Shown in pieces: positions 17,406 to 26,804 of a stretch of DNA of 64,000 nucleotides. The stretch is from the NCBI RefSeq assembly GCF_001421745.1, contig NZ_LMKW01000009.1, positions 62,001 through 126,000 on the forward strand, in the 5' to 3' direction. Both the position numbers and the translations under genes were made by a program. How positions within the stretch are numbered: the stretch's first letter is position 1; every line of letters starts with the position of its first letter. Below the pieces are notes generated by a model. That model made no database searches, was not told the DNA's origin, and was given only the letters and a program-made list of their open reading frames with translations. Source of the stretch: Sphingomonas sp. Leaf230. GTDB taxonomy: Bacteria > Pseudomonadota > Alphaproteobacteria > Sphingomonadales > Sphingomonadaceae.

Positions 17406-20400
17406 CTACGTGGCTTGAACGTGATGCACATTGAGGGACTGAGATCCTAGGGCATTTTCCGCGACCGCCACCAGATGCTCGTGATGAGTGAAGATGATGA
17501 CCTGATTGGACGCGGAGAGGGCTTTCAGTTGGTGAAATAAACGGGCGGAGCGTGCGTCGTCCGCGGTGATGAACAGGTCATCGCAGACCAAAGGCATCGA
17601 GTGGTCGGCGGACTTCTCTTCTATGGCGGCCAATCGCAACGCCAGAAACAGCTGGTCGCGCGTACCTTCGCTCATGTCGTCCACGCCACAGCGTTCCCCG
17701 GCCGAGCGTTCCGCCACGATCACTGGTTCCTCACCCCGGCTCCAGTCGAGCAACAGGCGGTTGAAGCGTCCGCCGGTGATGTTTGCGAAGATGGTGCCCG
17801 CCCGGGCCAGTAGCGGAGCTTGGCGAGTTTCTCGATGGCGATTGATCGCCCAGCGCAGCATCGTCGCAGCCGATTTTGCGCGAATGTAACGACCGCTCAG
17901 ATCGACGACGGTTGCCCGAGCGGTTTCCGACGATTGTGCCGCGTCTGCCGCATCCGCTCCCGTGGCGGCTTCCCTTTCCTCAGCCCTGGCTACCGCAAGC
18001 TCCGTCGACAACGTGCTGATGACGTCGATCATCTCCTGTTGGTCCCGCTTTACGTCGGCCAGCAAGGCGCCGGCGTCGTCGGCCGGCATGTCTTCGACAT
18101 CGACGCGAAGTGATACCTCGGGAATCCCATCGGAAACGTCGGCGAGTTCGTCACGCAGCCCCGCGATCTCGAGCGTCCACCTTTGGCGGTCACCACTGCG
18201 TTCGACGACGGCGTCGAGGGCATCGACGTCCGTGACGCCGGCAGTTGCCATCAATGCATCCATACGAAGCCTCTCAGCCAGTACCGAGTCTTTCAATGCC
18301 GTGATCTCAGAGATCGCCACCGCTCTATCGCCGATCAATCTGGTTCGGTCCCGCTCGGTCTGCTTTGCGTCGTCGAGCTTGACCCTCAGGGTTTCAAGGC
18401 GGCCGACGGCATCGTGACCAACCGTATGAGACGTCGACTTCAGGAGAGCCGCGAGCTCCGTGTCGAAGCCGCGGATCGCGCGTTCGAGGTCTGCAAGCGC
18501 AAGTGTCGTGGTCCGATCAGCATCATCGCGGTCCGCCAACACGTCCAGGGCGGTGATCGCTAGTTCGGCGGTATGAGCGTCGAGCGGGCCGAGGTTCAAA
18601 GTCGCCAGCGCGGTTGGGAGCGAAGCCAACAGGTGGTCTCGCTCTATCCTTGCGCTGGTCAGCCCATCGACGGCTTCATCATGCGCCTGCTTGGCATCGT
18701 CGAGGCGGGTCTGGGCGAGTTTCGCCTCGTCCCGTGCGCGTTCCAGAAGATCGAGATGAAACGTGGCGATTTCTATCGTCGCGTCGAGGGTCAAATCGTC
18801 GTCGGACGGGAGGTTGCAGACGAGCATCGCCCGACGCAGCGCGGCGTGATGGCGTTCGAGCTCGTTTTTAAACTCGGTCGCAGCCCTTTCACGCTCGATC
18901 AGTGCGTCGGTAGCATCCATCACCTGAGTACGCGTTTCGATCCACGCCGAGACCTGCTGCGGCGAGACCGCGGCGTCGAACCCCGCTGCACGCCATACCG
19001 CTGCCCACTCGAGTTCTATCGATGCTCGCGTCTGTTCGAGATACGCCAGCTGACGCGGAGCGTCCGCCAGGGCCGATCTTGCGCGATCGATGGCTGCGAT
19101 TACGCCGGCGTACTCGGCGACACGTGCTGCCTCTGCCTCGCGGCGATCGGCCAACTCGTCTGCGGACCGTACGTTGAGCTGCACGCTAGCCAGAATGTCG
19201 AGGCGATTTCCCTCGGCGTTGCCGAGCGATACGATTGAGACGTCCCTGGACGCTCGGGCTTCGTGCAAGAGCTCCGGTGTGGGCGGCTCTCGGTCGAGGT
19301 TATCCAATCTGACTAGCTCAGCCTGAGCGACGCTCAGCGCGCTCTGAGACGCAGTGACTTCGTCCTCATACTTCATCCGCCGTTCGGCGATGTCGGCCAG
19401 CTTCTTGCGATGCAAATCAAGCACATCTGCCGAGGGAACGCTCACCATTTCCAGCGAGGCTACTGTTCCGTCCCAAGGAGCAAGCTGGCCGAACGCGCGA
19501 GTTGAACGCTTCTTGGCCGTCTCGATGTGTCCATCATGCTGCGCGAGCGTTGCGACGGCACCGCGGGAAACTGCGCCAAGCGCGGCTCGGAGCGGCGCCA
19601 GTCCTGCGGATTCGGTCGTGTTGGCCGTCCGCTGTTCTGCGATCGTCAGCTTGTGACGAGCCGAAAGCACATTCTTCTCGAGATCGGAGACCGCCTGTTC
19701 GGCCAGATCGAGCGCATCGAGCGCGTTGCGGGCCTGCAGTCGGGAAGCCGCAGAGGGAAGGGATGTGACATCCGAAAGTCCACCGTCAGTCAGAAGGCGG
19801 CGACGCGTGCTCGCGGCGTCATCAACTTTGGCTTGGGCGGTAGGTAGTTCAGCGACATACCTGCGATGCAGAGCGAGACCGTCGGTGAGGCGGATGATTA
19901 CGTCCCCGTGATCCAGCAGCACGCTTCTCGGGTCGAGACCCTCGAGCTCCCGATCGTACGCTTCGACGCGTTTCGCCCGCTCGGCGATACCGAAGTCGGC
20001 TGCCGCGATGGCGGTGACGGCGGTGCCGCGTAACGCTGCAGCATCGACCGGCAGCGCTGGAACGTTACCAAGTCTTTCGATCTCGGCCGTGCGCACGTCG
20101 ATCTTCGTCAGTATTGGGCGAACGCGCTGGACCCGCTCGAGTGCGGACCGCTGCTGCTCCAGGTGCTTCGTTCGCTGCAGGGCCAACTCGTGATCTTCGA
20201 TCGCCTTTTCGAGCCGCCCGGCGATCGCCTTCCACTTCGTCGGCGCCATGGTGGCCGTACGCATCGACGCCAGACTCGTCTCCCGCTCCTTCAAAGCCAT
20301 GTTCAACGGCTTGTTTCGCGCGGTTCCGGCAAAGATCGCGGAGGCCTCTTCGTCGAGAGAGCAGAGCATCTCGCTTACCCCGCTGAGTCCGGTCCCCGCC

Positions 20401-20846
20401 TCGAAAAGCACTCGCGCGACGTCTTCCTTGCCGCTGAGCATGTTTTGGCCACCTGAGCGAAGGCGGTCGTGGTTCAAGCCGAACATGCGGTCGAAGCCGT
20501 CACGGTCCAATGCGCCCAGGAATGGGGCAAGCGTAGCGTCCGGCAGGGGCTGCTCCTGCGGCGTCAGAAGCGACGCGGTTCGCGCCTTGCGGCGAATGAA
20601 CTCGAGCGTGTTGCCGTCATGCTCGATGATCCCGCCTAGCCGAAGTTCGCCGTACGGATACCTGAACGCGAAAGGTGGGCGTTCACCCATCCCCCAGAGG
20701 AGATCGCCGATGGCCGCCAGTGACGTTGATTTCCCGGCTTCGTTCGCGCCAACGATCAGATGAAGATCGTTTGATCCATCGCCGAAGTCGAACGTGCGAT
20801 CTGCAAATGCACCGTATCGAAGAATGCCGAGGCGCCGCAGTCTCAT
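17406..20846 (-). CDS. YhaN/SbcC-like SMC-type ATPase
   Basis: 1,146 aa. Split ABC ATPase of the Rad50/SMC class. The N-terminal Walker A is GANEAGKST (residues about 33-41). The long middle is coiled coil (Ala/Glu/Arg/Leu-rich, with no CxxC zinc hook seen). The C-terminus has signature MSEGTRDQLFLALRLAAIEE and Walker B PLVCDDLF. It overlaps the upstream phosphodiesterase gene by 4 bp. The N-terminal YGAFADRTFDFGDG and the size fit YhaN rather than housekeeping SbcC. The partner presumably cuts DNA ends in an ATP-dependent way. Such pairs occur in chromosomes and in defence islands. Confidence 0.88.
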   Translation of the reverse strand: MRLRRLGILRYGAFADRTFDFGDGSNDLHLIVGANEAGKSTSLAAIGDLLWGMGERPPFAFRYPYGELRLGGIIEHDGNTLEFIRRKARTASLLTPQEQPLPDATLAPFLGALDRDGFDRMFGLNHDRLRSGGQNMLSGKEDVARVLFEAGTGLSGVSEMLCSLDEEASAIFAGTARNKPLNMALKERETSLASMRTATMAPTKWKAIAGRLEKAIEDHELALQRTKHLEQQRSALERVQRVRPILTKIDVRTAEIERLGNVPALPVDAAALRGTAVTAIAAADFGIAERAKRVEAYDRELEGLDPRSVLLDHGDVIIRLTDGLALHRRYVAELPTAQAKVDDAASTRRRLLTDGGLSDVTSLPSAASRLQARNALDALDLAEQAVSDLEKNVLSARHKLTIAEQRTANTTESAGLAPLRAALGAVSRGAVATLAQHDGHIETAKKRSTRAFGQLAPWDGTVASLEMVSVPSADVLDLHRKKLADIAERRMKYEDEVTASQSALSVAQAELVRLDNLDREPPTPELLHEARASRDVSIVSLGNAEGNRLDILASVQLNVRSADELADRREAEAARVAEYAGVIAAIDRARSALADAPRQLAYLEQTRASIELEWAAVWRAAGFDAAVSPQQVSAWIETRTQVMDATDALIERERAATEFKNELERHHAALRRAMLVCNLPSDDDLTLDATIEIATFHLDLLERARDEAKLAQTRLDDAKQAHDEAVDGLTSARIERDHLLASLPTALATLNLGPLDAHTAELAITALDVLADRDDADRTTTLALADLERAIRGFDTELAALLKSTSHTVGHDAVGRLETLRVKLDDAKQTERDRTRLIGDRAVAISEITALKDSVLAERLRMDALMATAGVTDVDALDAVVERSGDRQRWTLEIAGLRDELADVSDGIPEVSLRVDVEDMPADDAGALLADVKRDQQEMIDVISTLSTELAVARAEEREAATGADAADAAQSSETARATVVDLSGRYIRAKSAATMLRWAINRHRETRQAPLLARAGTIFANITGGRFNRLLLDWSRGEEPVIVAERSAGERCGVDDMSEGTRDQLFLALRLAAIEEKSADHSMPLVCDDLFITADDARSARLFHQLKALSASNQVIIFTHHEHLVAVAENALGSQSLNVHHVQAT

Positions 20847-22081
20847 GCGCGTTCTCCGGGCAATCGGCTGCCTATCGTCTGAACCGCGGTTTCCGCCAGC
20901 GTGGTCCAGTCGCCCGCCTGCAGCGCCACCAGCAGAGGATCGTCATCGTCCAGCTTTGCCGGAAGCTTGTCCGCAAGTGGTTGCAGCGCCGCCTGGAGCG
21001 CGTCCAGCGCCGCCGCGTCCGCAGGGCCTCCGTCGATCAGCTCTGCGATCTCCTTGGGAAGGGCGATCGGGGAAGATCGTGTCGCCTTGAGGCGAACCTT
21101 CTCCAGCCACACGGCGTCCGCCGCCTGGGCGGCGATGGCGCGCAGGTCCGTTTCGACCCTGTCGATGACGCCTGCGATTTCGTCTGCATCCGCGTTCTTC
21201 GCCTCGATCGTCACTCGAACGATCGAGGGCCGTCCGGCTGCCTGAGCGGTGAGTAGGTCGAGCTGGTCTCGAAAGTCGTCGAGTAGGGAAGCGGCCGCGC
21301 CGTCCGCTACGACAAGGGTCATATGTGACCATCGGACGTCGTCGAGCGCGACGTGGCGCAGGTCGGTTACCACCCCGTCCTCGACCGCTACGAGCACGGC
21401 ACCCTTCGGACCTGTCTCGCGGGAATGCCGACCTTGGACGTTGCCGGGATAGACCACATGTGGATGTTCGGCATGTACGAGGTAATCATGAACGTGCCCG
21501 AGCGCCCAGTAGTCGTGTCCGCTCGTCCTGAGCTCAACGAGTTTGCACGGAGCGTAGGGCGCATGCTCGTGACCACCTTCCAGGGCGGTATGCAACATGG
21601 CGATGTTGAACATGTCCGGGATCGGAGGGGCGTACTGGATCGCAAGGTTCTCAAGAACGGCGGCAGTCTTGAATGACCGGCCATGAATAGCGACGCCTAT
21701 CTCTTCGAGCACGACGACCTCGCCCGCGGCACTGCCGAAGAAGTGCACGTTGGGGGGTCTTGGCAGATCCGCGGTCAGCTTGCTCTCCGCGTCGTGGTTC
21801 CCGAGTATGACGAAGGTTCGGATGCCGGCGTGTCCGAGACGGGAGAACTGCTGCATCGCGAAGATCCCAGTCTTCATGTCCTTCCAGGATCCGTCGTAGA
21901 GGTCGCCTGCGACCACCACGAAATCAACCTTCTCGTCGAGCGCGAACTGGACGAGATTTTTCAAAGCCTCGCGGGTCGCGGCGCGTATCCGGTCGATCGG
22001 GGCGTCAGTGCGAGATCCCAAGCCCAGAAGCGGGCTGTCCAAATGCACATCCGCGGCATGGAGGAATTTGAATCGGGACAA
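20843..22081 (-). CDS. YhaO/SbcD-like metallophosphoesterase, DNA exonuclease
   Basis: 412 aa. Mre11/SbcD-type calcineurin-like nuclease with all motifs: HAADVHLDSP, VAGDLYDGSW, ILGNHDAES, MLHTALEG and GHVHD. The ATG overlaps neither neighbour upstream, but its stop overlaps the ATPase start (ATGA). It forms the nuclease half of an SbcCD/YhaON-like complex. An ArsR-family gene lies 92 bp upstream on the same strand and may regulate the pair. Confidence 0.9.
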   Translation of the reverse strand: MSRFKFLHAADVHLDSPLLGLGSRTDAPIDRIRAATREALKNLVQFALDEKVDFVVVAGDLYDGSWKDMKTGIFAMQQFSRLGHAGIRTFVILGNHDAESKLTADLPRPPNVHFFGSAAGEVVVLEEIGVAIHGRSFKTAAVLENLAIQYAPPIPDMFNIAMLHTALEGGHEHAPYAPCKLVELRTSGHDYWALGHVHDYLVHAEHPHVVYPGNVQGRHSRETGPKGAVLVAVEDGVVTDLRHVALDDVRWSHMTLVVADGAAASLLDDFRDQLDLLTAQAAGRPSIVRVTIEAKNADADEIAGVIDRVETDLRAIAAQAADAVWLEKVRLKATRSSPIALPKEIAELIDGGPADAAALDALQAALQPLADKLPAKLDDDDPLLVALQAGDWTTLAETAVQTIGSRLPGERA

Positions 22082-22173
22082 AGTTGCCTCCTGCTGGATG
22101 TTTGCCGTCGGCAGATTGGAGCACGCGGCTCGATCGATGAGCGACGTGGCGGCGATGATGCCGCTGATAGGTT

Positions 22174-22482
22174 CTATTGGCGCGTTTTCAGCCGCTTATC
22201 GCTGGGGAGTATCGTCTCACCGGCGAAGCCGAGTAGGTCGTGTACCGCTTTCGGGTCGGCGCTGTACAGGACCTCGCGTCCATTCCTGACCGACTTTACC
22301 AAGCCTGCCCGATTCAAGATCGCGAGATGCGTGGACATCGTATTGGACGGAACCTCGAGGGCGGCGGCGATGTCGCTAGCCCGAACTTCGCGACCGTCAT
22401 GCCCTACGAGCAGCTGCAACGTGCGTAGCCGGGTTGCCTGGGCGAGGGCGGCGAAGGCGACGACAGCACGATCTAATTCCAT
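22174..22482 (-). CDS. ArsR-family transcriptional regulator, cysteine-free
   Basis: 102 aa from MELDRAVVAFAALAQATRLR. Winged HTH typical of ArsR: LEVPSNTMSTHLAILNRAGL as recognition region, then a wing VRNGREVLYSAD. There is not a single cysteine, so it cannot use the classical ELCVC metal/arsenite site and probably senses something else or acts constitutively. It precedes the YhaO/YhaN-like pair on the same strand and is divergent from the gene at 22650. Repeated TTCGAGAAT motifs lie in its upstream region. Confidence 0.85.
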   Translation of the reverse strand: MELDRAVVAFAALAQATRLRTLQLLVGHDGREVRASDIAAALEVPSNTMSTHLAILNRAGLVKSVRNGREVLYSADPKAVHDLLGFAGETILPSDKRLKTRQ

Positions 22483-22484
22483 TG

Positions 22485-22562
22485 TTCGAGAATATAGGGT
22501 GAAGATTCCGTTTTCAATACGGCCCGAGGCAGGCACGATAATTTATTCGAAGATTCGAGAAT
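22485..22562. promoter_or_regulatory. repeated TTCGAGAAT motifs, candidate ArsR operator
   Basis: TTCGAGAAT occurs at 22485-22493 and at 22554-22562. The second copy lies within ATTCGAAGATTCGAGAAT (22545-22562), a quasi-palindrome. Both lie between the ArsR ATG and the divergent gene at 22650. This suits autoregulation, but binding is not shown. Confidence 0.4.
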
Positions 22563-22649
22563 CGTTGCACTATCGAGCTGCGGCTCCATGTTGGCGTTCA
22601 TGCCGTTCCGTCGTCGGAACGGCACCGGGTCGTAGATAGGAGACCAGCC

Positions 22650-23300
22650 ATGCGCACGATGGGTCCGTTCACGGAGACACCGCCTGCAGGTACGCCCTCA
22701 GGTTCAGCCGAACTGCAAAGACTCCGCGTTCGCTACACGAAAGCTAGGTTCGAATTCTACAAAGGCGAGTTACGAGAGACGATCAAACACCTATCCCCGA
22801 TCACGGCTGATGTGCTGAAGGACGAGGGACTCGATCTCGCCGGCGCCTTGGAGCACATGCGGCCGCCTTGCAATTGGCCCGACAAGGCGATCCAAACACC
22901 CGACGCCTTTCGTGCAGGGGCTTTCGATCTCCGCAAGATGACAGACACCCGGAAAATCGAGAAGAGCTTCGAACGGCTCGGCGAGGCGAGGGCTTGCCTC
23001 ATGATACGACGCCCTGCCGTTGGGCAGGTAGGTCTATGCGTCCACGTCGTAGGCGATGGATTGGAGACAGCCATGATGTCTCGTGATTTTTCCCTGACGA
23101 CCGCAGCTGGAAAGGCGCGTTTGCAACTGCGTCGGCTGCTCCCATTCACGCTGGGATCGCTCATGCTTGGTCGACGGGTTGGAGATTTGATTGGTCACCC
23201 GTTGCTGGTCGGGAGGGACTATGTCGTGGAACGGCTCACCCAATGTCCATCTCGCGGTTTGAGCAACATCCATTTCGAGACCGGACGCGTCGACGTGTAG
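22650..23300 (+). CDS. hypothetical protein, family A copy 1
   Basis: 216 aa, unknown. AGGAG with good spacing precedes the ATG. The protein is a diverged paralogue of the gene at 25946-26716. Shared features, in order, are an Arg-rich helix plus F(Y/R)KxxLRxxIxH, (I/L)(T/A)ADVL, AL..(M/V)RP...W, and in the C-terminal half FxLxTxAGxAxLxL...LPxTL....GRxxxDxxxHPLLxGRxxVV. There is no catalytic motif that I recognise. It is the first gene of the plus-strand block running to 31.2 kb. Confidence 0.7.
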   Translation: MRTMGPFTETPPAGTPSGSAELQRLRVRYTKARFEFYKGELRETIKHLSPITADVLKDEGLDLAGALEHMRPPCNWPDKAIQTPDAFRAGAFDLRKMTDTRKIEKSFERLGEARACLMIRRPAVGQVGLCVHVVGDGLETAMMSRDFSLTTAAGKARLQLRRLLPFTLGSLMLGRRVGDLIGHPLLVGRDYVVERLTQCPSRGLSNIHFETGRVDV

Positions 23301-23595
23301 GCCGACGGTTCGTTTGGGTCGGTCGTACAAGCAGCAATTCATGTCTTCAGCGGTTTTCGAATGAGCGTCGTGGTTACGGTCGCCTGCATTTGACGACCCT
23401 CTTTTCGGAGGCGCCGTCTCCCCGGGCGGCGTAAACAGAACGCCGGAACACCCACCAGTTGTAAGAATCTAACGGCAAAACATCAATTCGATAAGTCTCG
23501 AACCATTGAACTATCGGCGCTCATGGATTAGGTCTGGTTTGCGGCCACTGACCCTCCGGAAGACCTCCCGAGAAAGGCTGCGAACGGAGCTCGTG

Positions 23596-24441
23596 ATGAA
23601 CGCCATGATGCAGTCGGCTTGTAATGGTCCAGTTAGCCTGGTCCGCAACGCTGATCTCTATGAGGACCCGCTGGACGAGGATACGCCTCGCGATCGTCCA
23701 GTTCCCACCACCCGCCGCGCACTGACCCGCCTTGCGCTCATAGCGGCCGAGACGGGGGCTCGCTTCCAGCGCGAGGGCGAGGGGGCTGATCCGATGGCTT
23801 GGCTTCTGTCCCCGCGTCGCGTTTTCAACGGTGGTACCGCGATCGATGCCGTGCTCGGCCGGGAGGACTTCATGCGCGCCCTTCTCCTTCACGGACTTTC
23901 GATCGGTCTCGACGCGGATCCCCGGTTCATCGACGAGCTGGCGGCGGACACGGACGAAGGCGAGGCTGTCACCGGCGAAGAGGGTGGATGGTTCGGGCAC
24001 CCACGCGACGAGGACGTTCCGAAGTGGGTCAGGTCGGGTGACGGTGATGCCAGGAAGCAGACGCATCCTCGCGGCGCTAGGGGGCCGATCCCGCTCCGTC
24101 CGGGAGACGCTACCAAGACGAAAGCGCAGAATGACGATGGCGCTGAACGGCACCTCTACACCGCGACGCTTACCTTCGACGACGGTCGGACGACGCTCCA
24201 GGTGTTCCATGCGTCGGTGTGTACCAGCGCGGCGGAGGTGTTTCAGCGACTGGCGGCCCGTCACGGCGTCTATGCCGCTTCGCAGGCCGAGCTGAGCGTG
24301 GGCTTCGACCCGACCTCCGCCTTCGCCGAGGCCCTGGTGTCCCCGGCCATGAGCGAAATGCTCCAGCTCGTGGACGACGATCCCTCGGGGACTCTTGCAG
24401 ATGGACTCGATCTCCACCTGGAGCAGCGTTTCGCCGCCTAG
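23596..24441 (+). CDS. hypothetical protein, family B copy 1 (two-domain)
   Basis: 281 aa from the ATG at 23596, chosen for GGAG 6 nt upstream; longer in-frame starts lack a site. The N-terminal part has a helical block (WLLSPRRVFNGGTAIDAVLG, then FMRALLLHGLSIGLDADP) of a kind I associate with small sphingomonad proteins of unknown function. A disordered acidic/Gly-rich linker follows. The C-terminal 95 residues (LYTATLTF...FHASV...RLAARHG...EQ) are shared with the gene at 24529. Function unknown. Confidence 0.7.
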   Translation: MNAMMQSACNGPVSLVRNADLYEDPLDEDTPRDRPVPTTRRALTRLALIAAETGARFQREGEGADPMAWLLSPRRVFNGGTAIDAVLGREDFMRALLLHGLSIGLDADPRFIDELAADTDEGEAVTGEEGGWFGHPRDEDVPKWVRSGDGDARKQTHPRGARGPIPLRPGDATKTKAQNDDGAERHLYTATLTFDDGRTTLQVFHASVCTSAAEVFQRLAARHGVYAASQAELSVGFDPTSAFAEALVSPAMSEMLQLVDDDPSGTLADGLDLHLEQRFAA

Positions 24442-24528
24442 GCCGTCGAGCCACTTTTCATCTTAGCAGAGCGCCGCCGATTTCGCTGCCAACGCAAATC
24501 GCGACGCGTACGTGAGGATAGGATCGCC

Positions 24529-25014
24529 ATGCGGTACAAGTGCCGTCAGACACGAGTGCTTGGGGCCAGTCCGTTGCCCCGGAACAAAGCGGATCGGACC
24601 CCTGAAGCAGCTGGCGAAGACGACGCTTTCAGTGAGCACGAGGCTCACTACCTCTACGGACAGGATGGAATAACCGGCGGTACCCGGCCATCACGATATC
24701 GGGGAATGGGATCGAGCAGGCTGCGGCTGTACACTGCAACGATCGCGGCGACGCGCGACAACATTATGGTGCAGGCGTTTCATGCGTCCATCGCGCTCAG
24801 CGTGCTGGAGGTACGCTCCCGTCTCGCAGGTCGCTACGGGCCTCATCTCGCCGACCAGGCTGATATTCGGGTGGGAATTCATCCCGCCGCTCCGCTCGTA
24901 GTGGCGCTGGTGCCGCTGCCGGTCCTGGAGATGATCGGAACCGTCCAGAAGCGGTGCCAGGAACGGACCTTGAGGAGGTTCGGCGTCGATATCGAGCAGT
25001 GCATCCACGCCTAG
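24529..25014 (+). CDS. hypothetical protein, family B copy 2
   Basis: 161 aa, unknown. AGGAT precedes the ATG. It lacks the N-terminal helical block of copy 1. It keeps the C-terminal domain (LYTATIAATRDNIMVQAFHA, then EVRSRLAGRYG, ADQADIRVG, ALVPLP, DIEQ), which aligns without large gaps with copy 1; about a third of positions are identical by eye. It sits 87 bp after copy 1, so probably the same transcript. Confidence 0.7.
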   Translation: MRYKCRQTRVLGASPLPRNKADRTPEAAGEDDAFSEHEAHYLYGQDGITGGTRPSRYRGMGSSRLRLYTATIAATRDNIMVQAFHASIALSVLEVRSRLAGRYGPHLADQADIRVGIHPAAPLVVALVPLPVLEMIGTVQKRCQERTLRRFGVDIEQCIHA

Positions 25015-25067
25015 TCATCAACGTCAAAACTGAAACTCGGCGATACGCCGTAGTTTGGGAGACCGGC

Positions 25068-25949
25068 ATGAAAACCCAGAGCGAGATCGGCGATGAGGCG
25101 ATCAAGGACAGCGCTTCGGCACTCGTCCTTCGTCCCCTAAAGCTCGAAGCGGGACCCACCGGCGATGGGGTGGGTCGAGGCAAGTTCGTCGGCGTGGCCG
25201 TGGACGTCGAAACCACCAGCCTCAACAGCAAGACGGGCCGGATCATCGAGTTCGCCTGTCGTAGGTTTCGGTACGACGGTGCCGGTGTCATCACCGATAT
25301 CGACGAAGCATTCGAGTGGCGGGAGGATCCAGGGGAGCCTCTTACTCCGGAAGTAGCGATGTTGACCGGCCTCACCGACGATGACCTCGTCGGCTGTGAG
25401 ATAGACGATGACACCGTCAAACGTCTGCTGTGTTCGGCCTCCTTCGTCGTCGCGCATAATTCGATCTTCGATCGTACATGGGTCGAAGACCGGTTTCCCG
25501 AGGTACGCGATCTCCCTTGGACCTGCAGCATGAGCCAGATCGACTGGAAGGCGCGTGGCTTCGACGGGAAGGTTCTCGGCTATCTGCTCATGCAGTCCGG
25601 CTTCTTCCATTCCGGCCACCGCGCATCCGCCGACGTCGACGCGCTGATACAGCTGCTTCGCCACCGGAGGGATGATGACTGTACCGGGCTTGCGGAACTG
25701 ATCGAACGTGGATCGCAGACGAGCTGGCTGATCCGCGCCCGGGGCGCAGACTTCGGGGTCAAGCATCTGCTGAAGGATCGCGGTTACCGGTGGTCAGGCG
25801 ATGACAAGGTCTGGTGGCGCGAGGTCGATGACGCACGGCTCGTCGAGGAACAGTTTTGGCTTGCGAGCTACGTCTACGCCGTCGAGGCGAACCCCACCGC
25901 GTTAGGCCCCGTCATCAAGCGCATCACTCCTCGGGAGCGGTTCCGTTGA
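25068..25949 (+). CDS. DnaQ-like DEDDh 3'-5' exonuclease
   Basis: 293 aa from the ATG at 25068 (GGGAG 7 nt before). The exonuclease core has motif I VAVDVETTSL (Asp-Glu), motif II VAHNSIFDRTW (Asp) and motif III HRASADVDAL (His, Asp), so all four acidic residues plus the DEDDh histidine are present. A C-terminal extension, VKHLLKDRGYRWSGDDKVWW and onward, is a small extra domain. I recall it from other alphaproteobacterial epsilon-like nucleases, but its role is unknown. It is not the replicative dnaQ, given its context between family A/B genes. Its stop overlaps the next start (TTGA). Confidence 0.88.
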   Translation: MKTQSEIGDEAIKDSASALVLRPLKLEAGPTGDGVGRGKFVGVAVDVETTSLNSKTGRIIEFACRRFRYDGAGVITDIDEAFEWREDPGEPLTPEVAMLTGLTDDDLVGCEIDDDTVKRLLCSASFVVAHNSIFDRTWVEDRFPEVRDLPWTCSMSQIDWKARGFDGKVLGYLLMQSGFFHSGHRASADVDALIQLLRHRRDDDCTGLAELIERGSQTSWLIRARGADFGVKHLLKDRGYRWSGDDKVWWREVDDARLVEEQFWLASYVYAVEANPTALGPVIKRITPRERFR

Positions 25950-26716
25950 CGTTGGGCGACGACGCCGATCCGTATGCGGAGGACGGCGAGGACAGCCGTT
26001 GGATGAAGGAGCGAAGTGAAGCGATGTCGGTCGCAGCTGCCGAAAAGGCAGTAGCTGCGCGGCAGCGTGCGTTGCGGGAGGCGATAGCCATCGACCGTTT
26101 CGTGATCGATTTCCGGCTGGCGTCTTTTCGAGCGTTCTTGCGCGCCACGGTGCATTCGATGTCGGCGCTCGCCGCCGACGTCCTCGAGTTCGCGGAATGT
26201 GATGTCAAAACGGCTTTGAATGCCGTGCGACCGGTCAGGCACTGGCTCAAGAACATTAGCGCGCCAAGTTCCTCGTCGCATGGCCTGATCGGCCGGCGGA
26301 TCCCCCGCAGCAAGCGCGAGGATCCAGTACGCATCGAACTGTGGCGCGCGGAGCCGTACGACCTCCGGGGGGATGCCATCATCCAGGAAGGTGCCCTGAG
26401 CGATTACGTGGCGGTCAGCATCTTCGGATCGTCGCTGGAGGTCTACGTCCACGGCGCCGGCTTTCGGTTGGTAACCCGTGCCGGGACGGCTCATTTGATT
26501 TTGGACAGTGCGCTGCCCGCAACCCTTGCCGCCGCCTGCCAGGGGCGAGCCTTGGACGATATCGTCGAACATCCGCTCCTTCGCGGCCGCGGCATAGTAG
26601 TGAGCGAGATCAAGCAGTCCGGTGGCGGGTCTCTGGTCGTCTTTCGTGGCGGGGAAAGCCCGTTGAAGCTTCCGTGGGATAGTGATGGCCACCGGATAGT
26701 GACGGGTACTGCGTGA
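25946..26716 (+). CDS. hypothetical protein, family A copy 2
   Basis: 256 aa from TTG 25946, which overlaps the exonuclease stop (TTGA), with GGGAG about 9 nt upstream. It is paralogous to the gene at 22650 (see that entry for the shared pattern), here as FRLVTRAGTAHLILDSALPA, DDIVEHPLLRGRGIVV and VRPVRHWLKNIS. It also has an acidic N-terminal extension and a Ala/Arg-rich helix (EKAVAARQRALREA). Function unknown. Translational coupling to the exonuclease suggests they work together. Confidence 0.7.
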   Translation: MTLGDDADPYAEDGEDSRWMKERSEAMSVAAAEKAVAARQRALREAIAIDRFVIDFRLASFRAFLRATVHSMSALAADVLEFAECDVKTALNAVRPVRHWLKNISAPSSSSHGLIGRRIPRSKREDPVRIELWRAEPYDLRGDAIIQEGALSDYVAVSIFGSSLEVYVHGAGFRLVTRAGTAHLILDSALPATLAAACQGRALDDIVEHPLLRGRGIVVSEIKQSGGGSLVVFRGGESPLKLPWDSDGHRIVTGTA

Positions 26717-26754
26717 GTAACCGAGACTACGGGAATGTTTAGGGAGTCAATCTA

Positions 26755-26771
26755 ACCCAAGGTTCTTGGGT
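26755..26771. promoter_or_regulatory. perfect 7-bp inverted repeat before the HTH-phosphoesterase gene
   Basis: ACCCAAG-GTT-CTTGGGT lies 34 bp before the ATG at 26805. It could be a dimer operator or a short hairpin ending the upstream transcript. There is no T-run, so an operator is slightly more likely. The downstream protein has its own HTH. Confidence 0.35.
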
Positions 26772-26804
26772 CGATTGATGACAAATTGATTGGAGATCTA
26801 TCGA

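Noticed and set aside
14411..23546. similar strings ATGGATTAGATC (about 14409) and ATGGATTAGGTC (about 23523)
   Set aside because: Eleven matching bases in 12 with unrelated flanks; likely chance.
23596..24100. resemblance of the family B copy 1 N-terminal block to Xre/MbcA/ParS-type antitoxins
   Set aside because: Only a loose pattern (W, P, F-G, ID, hydrophobic helix) and no partner RES-type toxin seen; not enough to call a toxin-antitoxin system.
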